From positions 36,951-100,950 of the forward strand of contig NZ_LMPC01000006.1 of the NCBI RefSeq assembly GCF_001423745.1: DNA of 64,000 nt. Direction: 5' to 3'. Below, piece after piece: positions 1 through 9,019 of the stretch. The position numbers were made by a program, and so were the translations under genes. The notes beneath the pieces were generated by a model, which saw only the letters and a program-made list of their open reading frames with translations, had not been told where the DNA came from and ran no database searches. The first letter of the stretch is position 1. Every line of letters begins with the position of its first letter. Origin of the DNA: Arthrobacter sp. Leaf337 (lineage in GTDB: Bacteria; Actinomycetota; Actinomycetes; Actinomycetales; Micrococcaceae).

Positions 1-435
1 GCGGGCGCGGTGCAGCCAGCCATGCAGGAGCTGGCGGATTCGGAGGGCATCGAGGTGGACTGCCTGGGCGGCCGGCTGCGGAGCCTTTCGCAAAGTTTTG
101 TGGGACCGCTGGCCGAGGCGGCGCTGGAGCGGATGAGCTTCGACCGGGTGTTCCTGGGCGCCGATGCCGTCACCGCCGAGGACGGCATCTGCGAGGCCGA
201 CCACGCCCAGACCCGGCTCAAGGAGCTCATGGCCCGGCGCGGCCGTGAGGTGTACGTCTTGGCAGATTCGTCCAAGCTTGGGCTTCGGCCGTTCCACGCG
301 TGGGCGCGGCTGGCGCTGCCCTGGACGCTGGTGACGGACGACGGCGCCGATCCGACCGAGTTGAACAAGTTCCGGGAGGCCGGGGTTGAGGTTGAGGTGG
401 CTGCTGTGCGCGGCGGACCGGTGGTTGAGCCTTAG
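1..435 (+). CDS. DeoR/GlpR-family regulator, C-terminal part (cut by window edge)
   Basis: The reading frame is open from base 1, so the 5' part lies outside the window. What remains is the sugar-phosphate-sensing C-terminal domain of a DeoR/GlpR repressor, with the family's FLGADAV and LADSSKLG signatures. It is a close paralogue of the regulator at 10505-11371. Bases 20-140 are identical to 10947-11067, and only after that do synonymous differences appear. Its TAG stop overlaps the TAA stop of the convergent clpC remnant. Whether this copy has an N-terminal helix-turn-helix cannot be judged here. Confidence 0.8.
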   Translation, partial: AGAVQPAMQELADSEGIEVDCLGGRLRSLSQSFVGPLAEAALERMSFDRVFLGADAVTAEDGICEADHAQTRLKELMARRGREVYVLADSSKLGLRPFHAWARLALPWTLVTDDGADPTELNKFREAGVEVEVAAVRGGPVVEP

Positions 436-2880
436 CTCGCGGCGGGCAGTTCGTCGGGGATCCGAGGTTTGGTATTTCCGATGAAGGTGAACCTGGCGTT
501 GTCGCCTTCGCCGTCCACATCCACCACTACGACGTCGCCCTCGTGTATTTCGCCGAAGAGGATCTTTTCGGAGAGCTGGTTTTCGATTTCGCGCTGGATG
601 GTGCGGCGCAGCGGGCGGGCTCCCATGGCGGGGTCGTAGCCGCGGGTGGCCAGGAGCACCTTGGCGGCGGCGGTGAGCTCGATGCCCATGTTCTTGTCTG
701 CCAGGCGCTTCTCCAGTCGGCCGATCATCAGGTTCACGATCTGGATGATCTCGTTCTGGGTCAGCTGGGGGAAGACCACAACGTCGTCTACGCGGTTGAG
801 GAACTCGGGGCGGAAGTGCTGCTTGAGCTCTTCGGTGACGCGGGCGCGCATCCGGTTGTAGCCGGTTTGCGTGTCCGTGCCTGACTGGAAGCCGGTGGCA
901 ACGCTCTTGGAAATGTCCCGCGTTCCAAGGTTGGTGGTCATGATGATCACGGTGTTCTTGAAGTCCACCACCCGGCCATGGCTATCGGTCAGGCGGCCGT
1001 CTTCCAGAATCTGCAGGAGTGAGTTGAAGAGGTCCGCGTGGGCCTTTTCCACTTCGTCGAACAGGACCACGGAGAACGGACGGCGGCGGACTTTTTCGGT
1101 CAGCTGTCCGCCCTCGTCGTAGCCGACGTAGCCCGGAGGGGCACCGAAGAGGCGCGACACGGTGTGTTTCTCGGAGTATTCGGACATGTCCAGGGTGATC
1201 AATGAGTCTTCTTCGCCGAACAGGAACTCGGCGAGGGCCTTGGCGAGCTCGGTCTTGCCCACGCCGGTGGGGCCCGCGAAGATGAACGAACCGCCGGGAC
1301 GCTTCGGGTCCTTCAGGCCGGCACGGGTGCGGCGGATAGCCCGCGAAACCGACCCAATGGCCTCATTTTGGCCCACGACGCGCTGGTGCAGCTCGTCTTC
1401 CATCTTCAGCAAACGGCTGGATTCTTCCTCGGTCAGCTTGAACACCGGGATGCCGGTGGAATTCGCCAGCACCTCGGCGATCAGTTCCTCATTGACTTCG
1501 GAGATGTCGTCCATGCCGCCCGCCTTCCACCGGCGTTCCTTCTCTCTACGCTGCGCTACGAGCTTCTGCTCCTTGTCGCGCAGGGAAGCGGCGCCCTCGT
1601 AGTCCTGGGCGTCAATCGCGGACTCCTTCGCCGTCCTGACGTCGGCGATCGTCTCAGCCATGGCCTTCAGCTCCGGCGGGGCTGTCATCCGGCGGATGCG
1701 CAGGCGTGCGCCGGCTTCATCAATGAGGTCGATCGCCTTATCCGGCAGGAAGCGGTCCGAGATGTAACGCTCCGAGAGGTTCGCCGCGGCGACCAGCGCG
1801 CCGTCGGTGATGGTCACGCGGTGGTGCGCCTCGTAGCGGTCACGCAGGCCCTTGAGAATCTCGATGGCGTGCGCCACGGAGGGTTCCTTGACCTGGATCG
1901 GCTGGAAGCGGCGCTCCAGCGCGGCATCCTTCTCGATGTGCCTGCGGTAGTCGTCAAGGGTGGTGGCACCGATGGTCTGGAGCTCGCCTCGCGCCAGTAA
2001 CGGCTTCAGGATCGAGGCCGCATCGATCGCACCCTCGGCGGCACCCGCACCCACCAGCGTATGGATCTCGTCAATGAACAAAAGAATGTCCCCGCGGGTG
2101 CGGATCTCCTTGAGGACCTTCTTCAGCCGCTCTTCGAAGTCACCGCGGTACTTTGAGCCGGCCACCACGGAGCCCAGATCCAGGGTATAGATCTGCTTGT
2201 CCCTGAGAGTCTCAGGGACATCGCCACGGACGATCGCCTGGGCGAGTCCTTCGACGACGGCGGTCTTGCCGACACCGGGTTCGCCGATGAGGACGGGGTT
2301 GTTCTTGGTGCGCCGGGAAAGGACGCTTGTTCTCGCGGGCGGCCTGGGTCAGGTTGCGGCCGAACTGGTCCAGGACCACGGAGCCGGCAGGGGTGCCTTC
2401 CGGCCGGCCGGCGCCCTCGCCCGCACCGGTGGTTTCTTTGCCCTGGTAGCTGGAGAGCAGCTGGATGACCTGCTGGCGGACCCGGGTGAGGTCGGCCCCG
2501 AGTTTGACGAGGACCTGGGCGGCAACGCCCTCACCCTCATGGACGAGGCCGAGCAGGATGTGCTCCGTGCCGATGTAGTTGTGGCCCAGTTGCAGGGCTT
2601 CACGGAGTGCGAGCTCCAGCACCTTCTTGGCACGCGGCGTGAAGGGGATGTGGCCGGCCGGGGACGGCTGGCCCGGGCCGAGAATCTCCTGCACCTGCTC
2701 GCGGACGCCTTCGAGCGATATGCCCAGGGACTCCAGAGCTTTGGCGGCAACGCCTTCACCCTCATGGATCAGGCCCAAGAGGATGTGTTCGGTACCGATG
2801 TAATTGTGGTTCAGCGTGCGTGCCTCTTCTTGGGCAAGGACCACGGCGCGTCGGGCCCGGTCCGTAAATCGCTCAAACAT
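432..2880 (-). pseudogene. clpC: clpC, frame-broken Hsp100 unfoldase gene
   Basis: Encodes a ClpC AAA+ unfoldase, the ATPase partner of ClpP, in two frames. The N-terminal piece starts at ATG 2880 (AGGAG ten bases upstream) with [20 protein letters not shown] and carries both Clp-N repeats ([13 protein letters not shown] twice). The second piece holds the rest of D1 ([14 protein letters not shown]), a UVR-like linker and D2 ([27 protein letters not shown]). Near base 2325 the text jumps from ARENK to [10 protein letters not shown]. About 16 residues usual in ClpC are missing and the frame shifts, consistent with loss of about 47 bp. The D1 Walker A (GEPGVGKT) is present but out of frame with the N-domain. 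This could be a true pseudogene, a second copy, or a sequence or assembly error. Confidence 0.85.
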
Positions 2881-3175
2881 TTTCGCCACACTCCTGGCTA
2901 CCGCTTACTCTGATGCTACGTTGCCGGAGGCCCTTATGGGGTGTTCGCCGGAGGCAGGATACAGCGAGCCAGGCTCCGTGACCTTCCAGGCAAGAGGCAA
3001 GTCTGTCGCCGGCTATCCGGCACTTCACGGCGAGCGATTTTCTGCCGCAATAGCAGCCCCTGCAGGACGCAGCGATGGGACGTCCTGGGCCAGCAGGTGT
3101 TCGTCGCCGAGCGCGACGGGCGACGTGCACCGGAACTGGGCCAATGATCTCAAGGTGGTCTACAAGGACCCGGCT
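2881..3175. other. Gene-free region upstream of clpC
   Basis: No coding frame here looks real on either strand. It must hold the clpC promoter. The only clear signal is AGGAG about ten bases before the clpC ATG at 2880. Confidence 0.4.
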
Positions 3176-3343
3176 TCACCGGTGGTCGGTTCCGACGGCG
3201 TAACGGGCAAGTGCTTCCTTGTAGACCGCGGCAATTTCATGGTCGCCCCTGTCGGTGTATTTGGCGATGATGTTCGCGAGGTCGCGTTTGATGACCAAAT
3301 ACGCGTCATACGGTTCACGAGGACGGCGAACGTAATCGTTCAT
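3176..3343 (-). CDS. Small hypothetical protein, 55 aa
   Basis: Starts at ATG 3343, whose ATG overlaps the TGA of the preceding micro-gene (ATGA), so translation is probably coupled. The product is charged and predicted helical (MNDYVRRPREPYDAYLVIKR start). It has no signal peptide or membrane segment, and I do not recognise the family. The reading frame continues upstream, but the ATGA junction and the upstream small gene make the long start unlikely. Function unknown. Confidence 0.5.
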   Translation of the reverse strand: MNDYVRRPREPYDAYLVIKRDLANIIAKYTDRGDHEIAAVYKEALARYAVGTDHR

Positions 3344-3465
3344 GATGTCCCGCCCACTTGCGCCTCTTCGCGCTCCAGCAGATAGCGAAGAAATGCCGCC
3401 TGGTTGTCGATTTCCCGCTGTTTGCGCGGGGAAACCCAACCCAGCAATTCTTTTTCGTTAACCAT
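3340..3465 (-). CDS. Small hypothetical protein, 41 aa
   Basis: Starts at ATG 3465, eight bases after a good AAGGAG ribosome site, and ends in a 4-base overlap with the 55-aa gene. The product begins MVNEKELLGWVSPRKQREID and is highly charged. It has no recognised domain. The strong ribosome site and coupling to a second tiny frame argue that both are real. Function unknown. Confidence 0.5.
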   Translation of the reverse strand: MVNEKELLGWVSPRKQREIDNQAAFLRYLLEREEAQVGGTS

Positions 3466-3637
3466 GATGCTCACTCCTTCCGGTTATGAATTGATGGTCA
3501 TCCCGTCCAGGCAAGATCCGCGAAAGTTTCAGGCAAGATAGGCGAAGGTCTTGTCGGCGGCAGCCTTGGCCCGGCCGAACACGACATTGAGCGGGCACCT
3601 TTCCTCAGTGGAGGCGCCTGTACATCGATCCGTAGGG

Positions 3638-3654
3638 CTTGTCCAACAAACAAG
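3638..3654. promoter_or_regulatory. Candidate operator upstream of the GntR gene
   Basis: CTTGT and ACAAG arms flank a 7-base spacer, about 50 bp before the GntR start. A related palindrome (GTTGT-TAT-ACAAC) sits between the carrier and ribokinase genes at 9007. This would fit autoregulation by the GntR protein, but it is inferred only from two similar sites. Confidence 0.35.
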
Positions 3655-3705
3655 TCACACGTGTCGTACGCTGGAATTCCCGAAGATCACTAAGCGAGGA
3701 ATAAC

Positions 3706-4494
3706 GTGCACGAGGACGCCGCCAGGTTCCTGTCCCAGCCGGTGGAGGCCCAGCCCGGCTCGCCGCTCCGGGTTGCCGTGTACTCCCGGATCGCCGAGGC
3801 CATCCGCAACAGCCTGCTGACGCCCGGCTCGATGCTCCCCACTGAAACGGAACTAGGCGCGGACATGAAAGTCAGCCGCACCGTGGTCCGCGAAGCGCTG
3901 ATGCTACTCGAAGAGGACGGCCTCATCCGGGCCCGCCGCGGCGTCGGCCGGTTCGTCGCCGACACCCTCCCCCGCATCGGCATCGAGCGGATCCGCCCCT
4001 TCGAGGAAGTCCTCGGCGGCCCCGGGCAGCACATCGAAATCAAACGCATCCAGCGGCAGCGGCAGCCCGCCTCCGAATTCGTCGCCCCCGGCGTGGGCGT
4101 CGAGCCCGGAGCCGACTGCTGGTTCTGGGAGTCGGTCCTGATCCGCGACGGTGAAGCCATCGCGCACCTTCAGGAAAACATCTCCGCCGGGCCGGTCAGC
4201 CTCGGCAGCAGTTCCGCTGCCGCCGCGCCGTTGGAAATCGACGACGACGGCGGCAGCTCCCTGCTTGCCGGCCTGAACAACCGCTTCGGCCGGGTCCTCG
4301 GGCCCGGCGAATGCCAGATCAGTCTGAGCCAGGTGGGCCCAAGCCGGGCCAAGCTGCTGGACCTGCGTGCACCTGATCCGGTCCTCGTGCTGACGCAGTA
4401 CGTCAGGCACGCGAACCGGCCCTTCTATCTGGCCAAGTGCCTCATCGCGGCACGCGCCGGACACCTTTCCGTGATGCAGTCACTCCAGTCCTGA
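3706..4494 (+). CDS. GntR-family regulator with UTRA-type effector domain
   Basis: GTG start with GAGGA six bases upstream. Residues about 20-90 form a GntR winged helix (LPTETELGADMKVSRTVVRE then ALMLLEEDGLIRARRG). The remaining 170 residues look like a UTRA ligand-binding domain. Length (262 aa) is normal. A likely target is the nucleoside hydrolase-carrier operon at 6477-8958. An old copy of this gene's last 14 codons lies directly beside that operon at 6408-6456, so regulator and operon were probably once adjacent. Ligand unknown, perhaps a nucleoside or sugar. Confidence 0.85.
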   Translation: MHEDAARFLSQPVEAQPGSPLRVAVYSRIAEAIRNSLLTPGSMLPTETELGADMKVSRTVVREALMLLEEDGLIRARRGVGRFVADTLPRIGIERIRPFEEVLGGPGQHIEIKRIQRQRQPASEFVAPGVGVEPGADCWFWESVLIRDGEAIAHLQENISAGPVSLGSSSAAAAPLEIDDDGGSSLLAGLNNRFGRVLGPGECQISLSQVGPSRAKLLDLRAPDPVLVLTQYVRHANRPFYLAKCLIAARAGHLSVMQSLQS

Positions 4495-4560
4495 CGCGAG
4501 CTAGCCCAAACAACTGCGGGCCGCCCTGAAGCTCTTGATCGACGGAGACCCCCGGATTCC

Positions 4561-4833
4561 TCAGCGGCCATCAGGCAAGCTTGATCTAAGCTCTTCTGCA
4601 CGGGAAGCGAGCGCCTGACGCTGGTCCCGGGTGAGTCTTCTAACCTGCAGGTCGAGGACTGCCCGGCTGCCCAACTCTCCCACACCCAATAGCTGACCCA
4701 CCCGACGCCTTGCCTCGTCCGCGTCCTCTGAATCCTCAATTATCTGGAAGACCTCGTCACGCCGATCCATGGCCTGTACCAGGGCGTCAAGGATCATCAA
4801 TTCCTGCCTTGTCTGCCGCTCATCTTCATCCAT
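4561..4833 (-). CDS. Stand-alone GyrA/ParC coiled-coil-like protein, 90 aa
   Basis: The sequence follows the region of gyrase/topo IV subunit A around the tower and coiled coil. It has a helix with ALVQAMDRRDEVFQIIEDS, then DEARRRVGQLLGV and VLDLQVRRLTRDQRQAL, which match the DEAR..LM..L..DE.QAQAILDMQLRRL pattern of GyrA. It lacks the catalytic tyrosine domain and the C-terminal pinwheel, so it cannot cut DNA. It starts at ATG 4833 with a weak ribosome site. Its role is unknown; it could bind or modulate gyrase. Confidence 0.7.
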   Translation of the reverse strand: MDEDERQTRQELMILDALVQAMDRRDEVFQIIEDSEDADEARRRVGQLLGVGELGSRAVLDLQVRRLTRDQRQALASRAEELRSSLPDGR

Positions 4834-4974
4834 GCGGCGATTCTTGCACGGCGGAAGTCATTAGGGCATGGCGTCCAGTTGAGGATCTTCCACCAGACGG
4901 CTCAGTTGACGCGAGGACGGAGGTTCCCGCGCCATGCTGGTCTATATGCTGGAGACTGACGGAAGGCTGGCGTC

Positions 4975-5538
4975 ATGCGGAAACTGATCTACGGCATGAA
5001 CGTGACCCTGGACGGCTACATCGCCGCGCCCGGCGACGACATTGGCTGGGGCGTGCCGAGCGAGGAATTGTTCCAGTGGTGGCTCGATCAGGAGCTGGCG
5101 ATCGGCCTGTTGCTGTATGGGCGCAAGCTGTGGGAGACCATGAGTTCCCACTGGCCGACCGGCGACCAGCAGCCCAACGCCACCCCGGCGGAGATCGAAT
5201 TCGCGCGGAACTGGCGGGACACGCCGAAGGTGGTGTTCTCCTCGACGATTGACAAGGTCGACTGGAACACCCGCGTGGTCACCGGCGACGCGGTCGAGGA
5301 AATCACCCGACTCAAGGCCGACGACGGCGGCCCGATGAGGGTTGGTGGCGCAACGCTCGCCGGGGCGGCCATGCGGGCCGGGCTGATCGATGAGTACACG
5401 GTCGTGACCCATCCGGTCCTGGTGGGCGGCGGCATGCCGTTCTTCACCGCGCTGGACGGCTGGGTGAACCTGAACCTGATGGAGACGCGGCCGTTTCCCG
5501 GCGGCGTGATCATGACCAGGTACGAGACGAGGCGCTGA
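4975..5538 (+). CDS. RibD C-terminal/dihydrofolate reductase-fold protein
   Basis: 187 aa. It starts MRKLIYGMNVTLDGYIAAPG and contains LLLYGRKLWETM, KVVFSSTID and the glycine-rich VGGATLAGAAMRAGLIDEY. This is the usual order for small DHFR-fold reductases of the RibD C-terminal family (YyaP/YwjB type). ATG 4975 is preceded by GGAAGG at 8 bases. Substrate unknown; probably an NADPH-dependent reductase. It lies in the cassette between the GntR gene and the scar at 6408. Confidence 0.85.
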   Translation: MRKLIYGMNVTLDGYIAAPGDDIGWGVPSEELFQWWLDQELAIGLLLYGRKLWETMSSHWPTGDQQPNATPAEIEFARNWRDTPKVVFSSTIDKVDWNTRVVTGDAVEEITRLKADDGGPMRVGGATLAGAAMRAGLIDEYTVVTHPVLVGGGMPFFTALDGWVNLNLMETRPFPGGVIMTRYETRR

Positions 5539-5615
5539 GCGCGCCTGGTGCTGGCCTTCCCCTCACGACGTAGCGGCCGGTAGCCGGTACGCCACCTCGG
5601 GCGTATGGTTCGTCT

Positions 5616-6401
5616 ATGGATCGGATACGGGCCATCCTTCTTCCCGGCAGTGTGCTCCCCGCCCAGCCTGCGTACGAAGCTCTGATTGACGCCCTGGGCC
5701 GGGATGTAGAGGCTGTCGCCAAAGACTTGGAGCTCTACGCAGACGATGAGCCGCCGCCTGGCTGGAGCCTGGACACCGAGATCGACGGCGTGCTCCGCGA
5801 AGCTGACGCCCGGGGATGGGAGAGGTTCCATCTTGTGGGCTATTCGGGCGGCGGCGCGGCGGCGCTGGCGTTCGCTGCCAAGCATCCCGGACGTCTGCTG
5901 AGCCTGGCGCTGCTGGAGCCTGCTTGGGCCGGGAACTGGGACTGGAGCCCCGCGCACGCGGAGCTCTGGAAGAAGTACGAGCAGCTGGAAGCCCTTCCCC
6001 CGGAGCAGTTCATGCCCGCCTTCATCAGGCTGGGAGTTAAGCCCGACGTCGTGCTTCCACCACCGCCTCCGGGTCCCCCGCCGCCGTGGATGGCAAAGCG
6101 GCCCGCGGGAATCAGGGCGTTCCTGCAGAACTTCAAGAGCTATGACCTGGACAGGGCACGTTTGGCCGCGTTTCCCCAGCCGGTGTTCTTCGCCCTCGGC
6201 GGCTTGAGCAACCCGGACGACTACGGCGAGATCGCCGGCCGGGTGGCAAGGGTCTTCTTCCCGGACTTCCACCTGGAGGTGTTCTCCAAGCGCCACCACT
6301 TCGACCCGCCACACCGGATCGAGCCGGAGCGACTGGCCGAGTTGCTCCGGAAGCACTGGGAGCGGGCGGAAGGCAGGAGTGAGGCATCAACGGGCTCCTG
6401 A
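5616..6401 (+). CDS. Alpha/beta hydrolase
   Basis: 261-aa cytoplasmic alpha/beta-hydrolase fold. The nucleophile elbow is GYSGGG (serine near residue 76), after an N-terminal LLPGSVLPAQ oxyanion-loop segment. The late KRHHFDPP holds the probable catalytic histidine. A proline run (VLPPPPPGPPPPW) forms an unusual linker in the cap region. Substrate unknown. It is the last gene before the GntR scar. Confidence 0.8.
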   Translation: MDRIRAILLPGSVLPAQPAYEALIDALGRDVEAVAKDLELYADDEPPPGWSLDTEIDGVLREADARGWERFHLVGYSGGGAAALAFAAKHPGRLLSLALLEPAWAGNWDWSPAHAELWKKYEQLEALPPEQFMPAFIRLGVKPDVVLPPPPPGPPPPWMAKRPAGIRAFLQNFKSYDLDRARLAAFPQPVFFALGGLSNPDDYGEIAGRVARVFFPDFHLEVFSKRHHFDPPHRIEPERLAELLRKHWERAEGRSEASTGS

Positions 6402-6407
6402 CTTTGC

Positions 6408-6456
6408 GGGCACGCGCCGGGCCCCTCTCCGTAATGCGGTCCATCCAGTTTTGACC
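6408..6456 (+). pseudogene. Remnant of GntR gene 3' end
   Basis: In frame this reads ARAGPLSVMRSIQF then TGA, against ARAGHLSVMQSLQS-stop in the intact gene (4447-4494). Similarity continues into the 3' flank. It is in direct orientation and sits just before the stop of the convergent nucleoside hydrolase gene. The differences are allele-like, so it is probably the recipient's old 3' end. Confidence 0.75.
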
Positions 6457-6476
6457 GGCTCGGCCAACACGACCGC

Positions 6477-7484
6477 TTAGGCGACCGCCGCACCCACGGC
6501 GACCGCCGCCGTCGTACTTTCAGGGAAGGACTGCAGCACCTCCACCAGGTGCGGCGCGAAGTCACCGTCGAGCTCCAGCACCACCCGGCAGCGGGCGCCG
6601 GGCTGCTCCGGGTAGTCCATGTACAGGCCGCGGAGATCGCAGATGGTTTGGCCGCGGCCGGGGCCATCGGTGGTGTCGACGTCGACCGTCACCACCGGGG
6701 CCACCGCCGCACTGACGCCGCCCACCGCGAGGGCCGCGGCGAGGGGGTCGTGCATCGCCGAGCAGGCCCGGCCGAACTGGCTCTCGTAGAAGCGGAAGTA
6801 ATAGCCCAGCATGTCGCCGAGTGCCTGCGGGACCGGATGGCGCGCGGCGAGCAGTTCCTGCCGGTGGCTTTCCTCGAGCACGTTGGACATGGTGACGTCC
6901 AGCGGCACCAGGGTCACGTCCCAATCCGCGGCGAGCACCTCCGCCGCAGCTTCGGGGTCGTTGGCGATGTTGGCCTCGGCCACGGCGGTGATGTTCCCCG
7001 GCGCGAACGCGGCGCCGCCCATGATGGTGATGTCCTGCACCAGGCGCGGCAGCTCGGGGTCCAGGCGCAGCGCTTCAGCGATGTTGGTGAGCGGTCCGAC
7101 GGCCAGGATCCGCAGCTGTCCCGGGTGTTCGTGGGCGAGCCGGACCAGCATCTCGGCGGCGGTTCCGGGCACCAGTTCGGCGTCGGCCGCTTCCAGCGAG
7201 ACTTCGCCGATTCCGTTGGTGCCGTGGACGTGCGGGGCGCCGCCGTGGAAGGAACCAACGAGCGGGTCGTGGGCGCCGAGCGCGACGGGGATGTGGGCGT
7301 GCCCGGCGAGCTGGAGCAGGTCCAGGGTGTTCCGGGCGCCGACGGCGGCACTGACGTTGCCGCTCACGGTCCCGATTCCCCGCACGTCCGCCTGCGGCGA
7401 GGCGAGCAGGTAGGCCAGGGCGAGGGCGTCGTCAATCCCGGTGTCGCAGTCGAGGTAGAACGGGTGGCTGGTGGGCGTGGTCAT
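6477..7484 (-). CDS. Inosine-uridine-preferring nucleoside hydrolase family protein
   Basis: 335 aa, the normal length for IU-nucleoside hydrolases, which split the N-glycosidic bond of nucleosides to base plus ribose. The diagnostic calcium/ribose site DCDTGIDDALAL is at residues 13-24. GPLTNIAEAL, IMGGA and a late MHDPLAAA with the catalytic-site aspartate follow. Cytoplasmic. It is in an operon 52 bp downstream of an MFS carrier and divergent from ribokinase, which would phosphorylate the ribose released. Exact nucleoside preference cannot be read from sequence. Confidence 0.92.
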   Translation of the reverse strand: MTTPTSHPFYLDCDTGIDDALALAYLLASPQADVRGIGTVSGNVSAAVGARNTLDLLQLAGHAHIPVALGAHDPLVGSFHGGAPHVHGTNGIGEVSLEAADAELVPGTAAEMLVRLAHEHPGQLRILAVGPLTNIAEALRLDPELPRLVQDITIMGGAAFAPGNITAVAEANIANDPEAAAEVLAADWDVTLVPLDVTMSNVLEESHRQELLAARHPVPQALGDMLGYYFRFYESQFGRACSAMHDPLAAALAVGGVSAAVAPVVTVDVDTTDGPGRGQTICDLRGLYMDYPEQPGARCRVVLELDGDFAPHLVEVLQSFPESTTAAVAVGAAVA

Positions 7485-7536
7485 GCTGAGTTTCTCGTTT
7501 CGTTGGTGCTGGACGTGCTGATGGACGGGTGTGGGG

Positions 7537-8958
7537 TTAGAGCTTTTCGCCCTTGGGTGCCGCGACGAAGAGGCTGACCAGGAAGGCGGCCGCGGTGATG
7601 GCGACCGAGATCCAGAGGGCTGTGGTGTAGCCGGCGGAGGTGGCCTGGGCGGCGAAGGGTGCCACGAGCACGACGCCGAGGCTCGCGCCGATGCCGAAGG
7701 AGGCGCCGTTGATGCCGGGCAGGGCCGCAGGTGCTTCCTTGGGTGAGAGCAGGACGGAGAGTCCGTTGATGGCGGTGAGGAAGAGGCCGTTGTAGAAGAT
7801 GCCGAGGGCGGCGACGGCGATCAGCACCGCCACCTGGTTGTCGGAGAACGTGGCCGCGGCGATGGCGCAGGCCAGGCTGAGCCCGGTTCCGGCCCGGAGG
7901 GTTTTGATCCAGCCGCGGCGGTCGGCGAGCCAGCCGGCGAGGGGTGCGGCGAAGACGCCGATCAGCGCGGCGGGGGTCAGGAACAGCAGCGCGGAGAGGG
8001 AGGCGCTGAGTCCGAAGCCGTGGTGGGTGTCCTGGCTGAGCAGCACCACGGTGAAGTTGATGATGGCGAAGATGCCGGCGAGGGTCAGGACCGTGGTGGC
8101 GATGACCGGCCAGACCTGGCGGGAGCGCAGGTGGTGGACGGCGATGAGCGGGTTGGTCCGTTTCTTCTCGATCATCCAGAAGGCGGCGAAGGATGCGACG
8201 GTGCCGGCCAGCAGGGCCAGGGTGCTCGGCGCGGTCCAGCCGGCGGCCGAGCCGCCGGAGACGAAGTAGGTGATGAATACCAGGAACACGGACAGGGATC
8301 CAGCGCCCCACCAGTCCATGGCACCGCGCACTCCCTGCGGCCGCCCCTTCGGGACGGTTTTGAGGATGCAGCCGGCGGCGATGGCCGTCAGGACGAGCAC
8401 GACGACGAAGATGGACCGGAAGCCGAGGGTTTCGGCCATGAGGCCGCCAAAGTAGCCGTCAACGCCACCCACTCCCCCGTTGATGGCGGCGATGATGCCC
8501 ACGGAGGTGCCGAAGACGCGGGCCTGCAGGTTTTCGCTGAGCACGATGTAGGCGAGCGCGAAGACGGCGCTGGAGACGCCCTGGAGGAACCTGCCGGCGA
8601 TAAGAATCGGCAGCGTGGGGGCGGCGATGCAGAGGATGGTGCCCACGCCCATGATCCCTAGGACCAGGAGCAGGGCCGTGCGGCGGCCGATGAAGTCGCT
8701 CCAGCGTCCGATGACGGGCCCCGCGATGGCGCCGGCCAGGAAGAACATGGACTGAACGGGGGCTGCGCTGTCGGCACTCAGGCCAAAGGAGGCCGCGATC
8801 TGCGGCAGCGCCGGCGTGACCATGCTGGCGTTGAGCTGGAAGGACAGCACGCCGAGCAGCAGCGTGGAGATCAGCAGTGCCGCGCGGCGCCCGCCGATTT
8901 TTGTGTCATCTGCGACGGCGGCCGGCGGCGACGCCGCGACTGAGGTTGGGGTGTTCAC
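7537..8958 (-). CDS. MFS transporter, probably nucleoside uptake
   Basis: 473-aa, 12-14 segment major-facilitator protein. The loop 2-3 motif GRWSDFIGRRTALL is clear. GTG 8958 was chosen because AAGGAG lies six bases upstream; the ATG two bases earlier is followed at once by a stop. It heads the operon with the nucleoside hydrolase, so nucleoside or ribose uptake is the best guess. The fold resembles drug/metabolite-type 14-TM carriers, so export cannot be excluded. Confidence 0.85.
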   Translation of the reverse strand: MNTPTSVAASPPAAVADDTKIGGRRAALLISTLLLGVLSFQLNASMVTPALPQIAASFGLSADSAAPVQSMFFLAGAIAGPVIGRWSDFIGRRTALLLVLGIMGVGTILCIAAPTLPILIAGRFLQGVSSAVFALAYIVLSENLQARVFGTSVGIIAAINGGVGGVDGYFGGLMAETLGFRSIFVVVLVLTAIAAGCILKTVPKGRPQGVRGAMDWWGAGSLSVFLVFITYFVSGGSAAGWTAPSTLALLAGTVASFAAFWMIEKKRTNPLIAVHHLRSRQVWPVIATTVLTLAGIFAIINFTVVLLSQDTHHGFGLSASLSALLFLTPAALIGVFAAPLAGWLADRRGWIKTLRAGTGLSLACAIAAATFSDNQVAVLIAVAALGIFYNGLFLTAINGLSVLLSPKEAPAALPGINGASFGIGASLGVVLVAPFAAQATSAGYTTALWISVAITAAAFLVSLFVAAPKGEKL

Positions 8959-9006
8959 ATCAAACTCCTTTGTTCTGCAGGGTCGGTTCCTGCCCTTGGG
9001 ATGTGA

Positions 9007-9019
9007 GTTGTTATACAAC
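9007..9019. promoter_or_regulatory. Candidate GntR operator between carrier and ribokinase genes
   Basis: A perfect palindrome, GTTGT-TAT-ACAAC, in the 140-bp divergent promoter region. TTGT...ACAA is typical of GntR-family sites. One repressor here could control both the carrier-hydrolase operon and the ribokinase operon. Confidence 0.5.
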
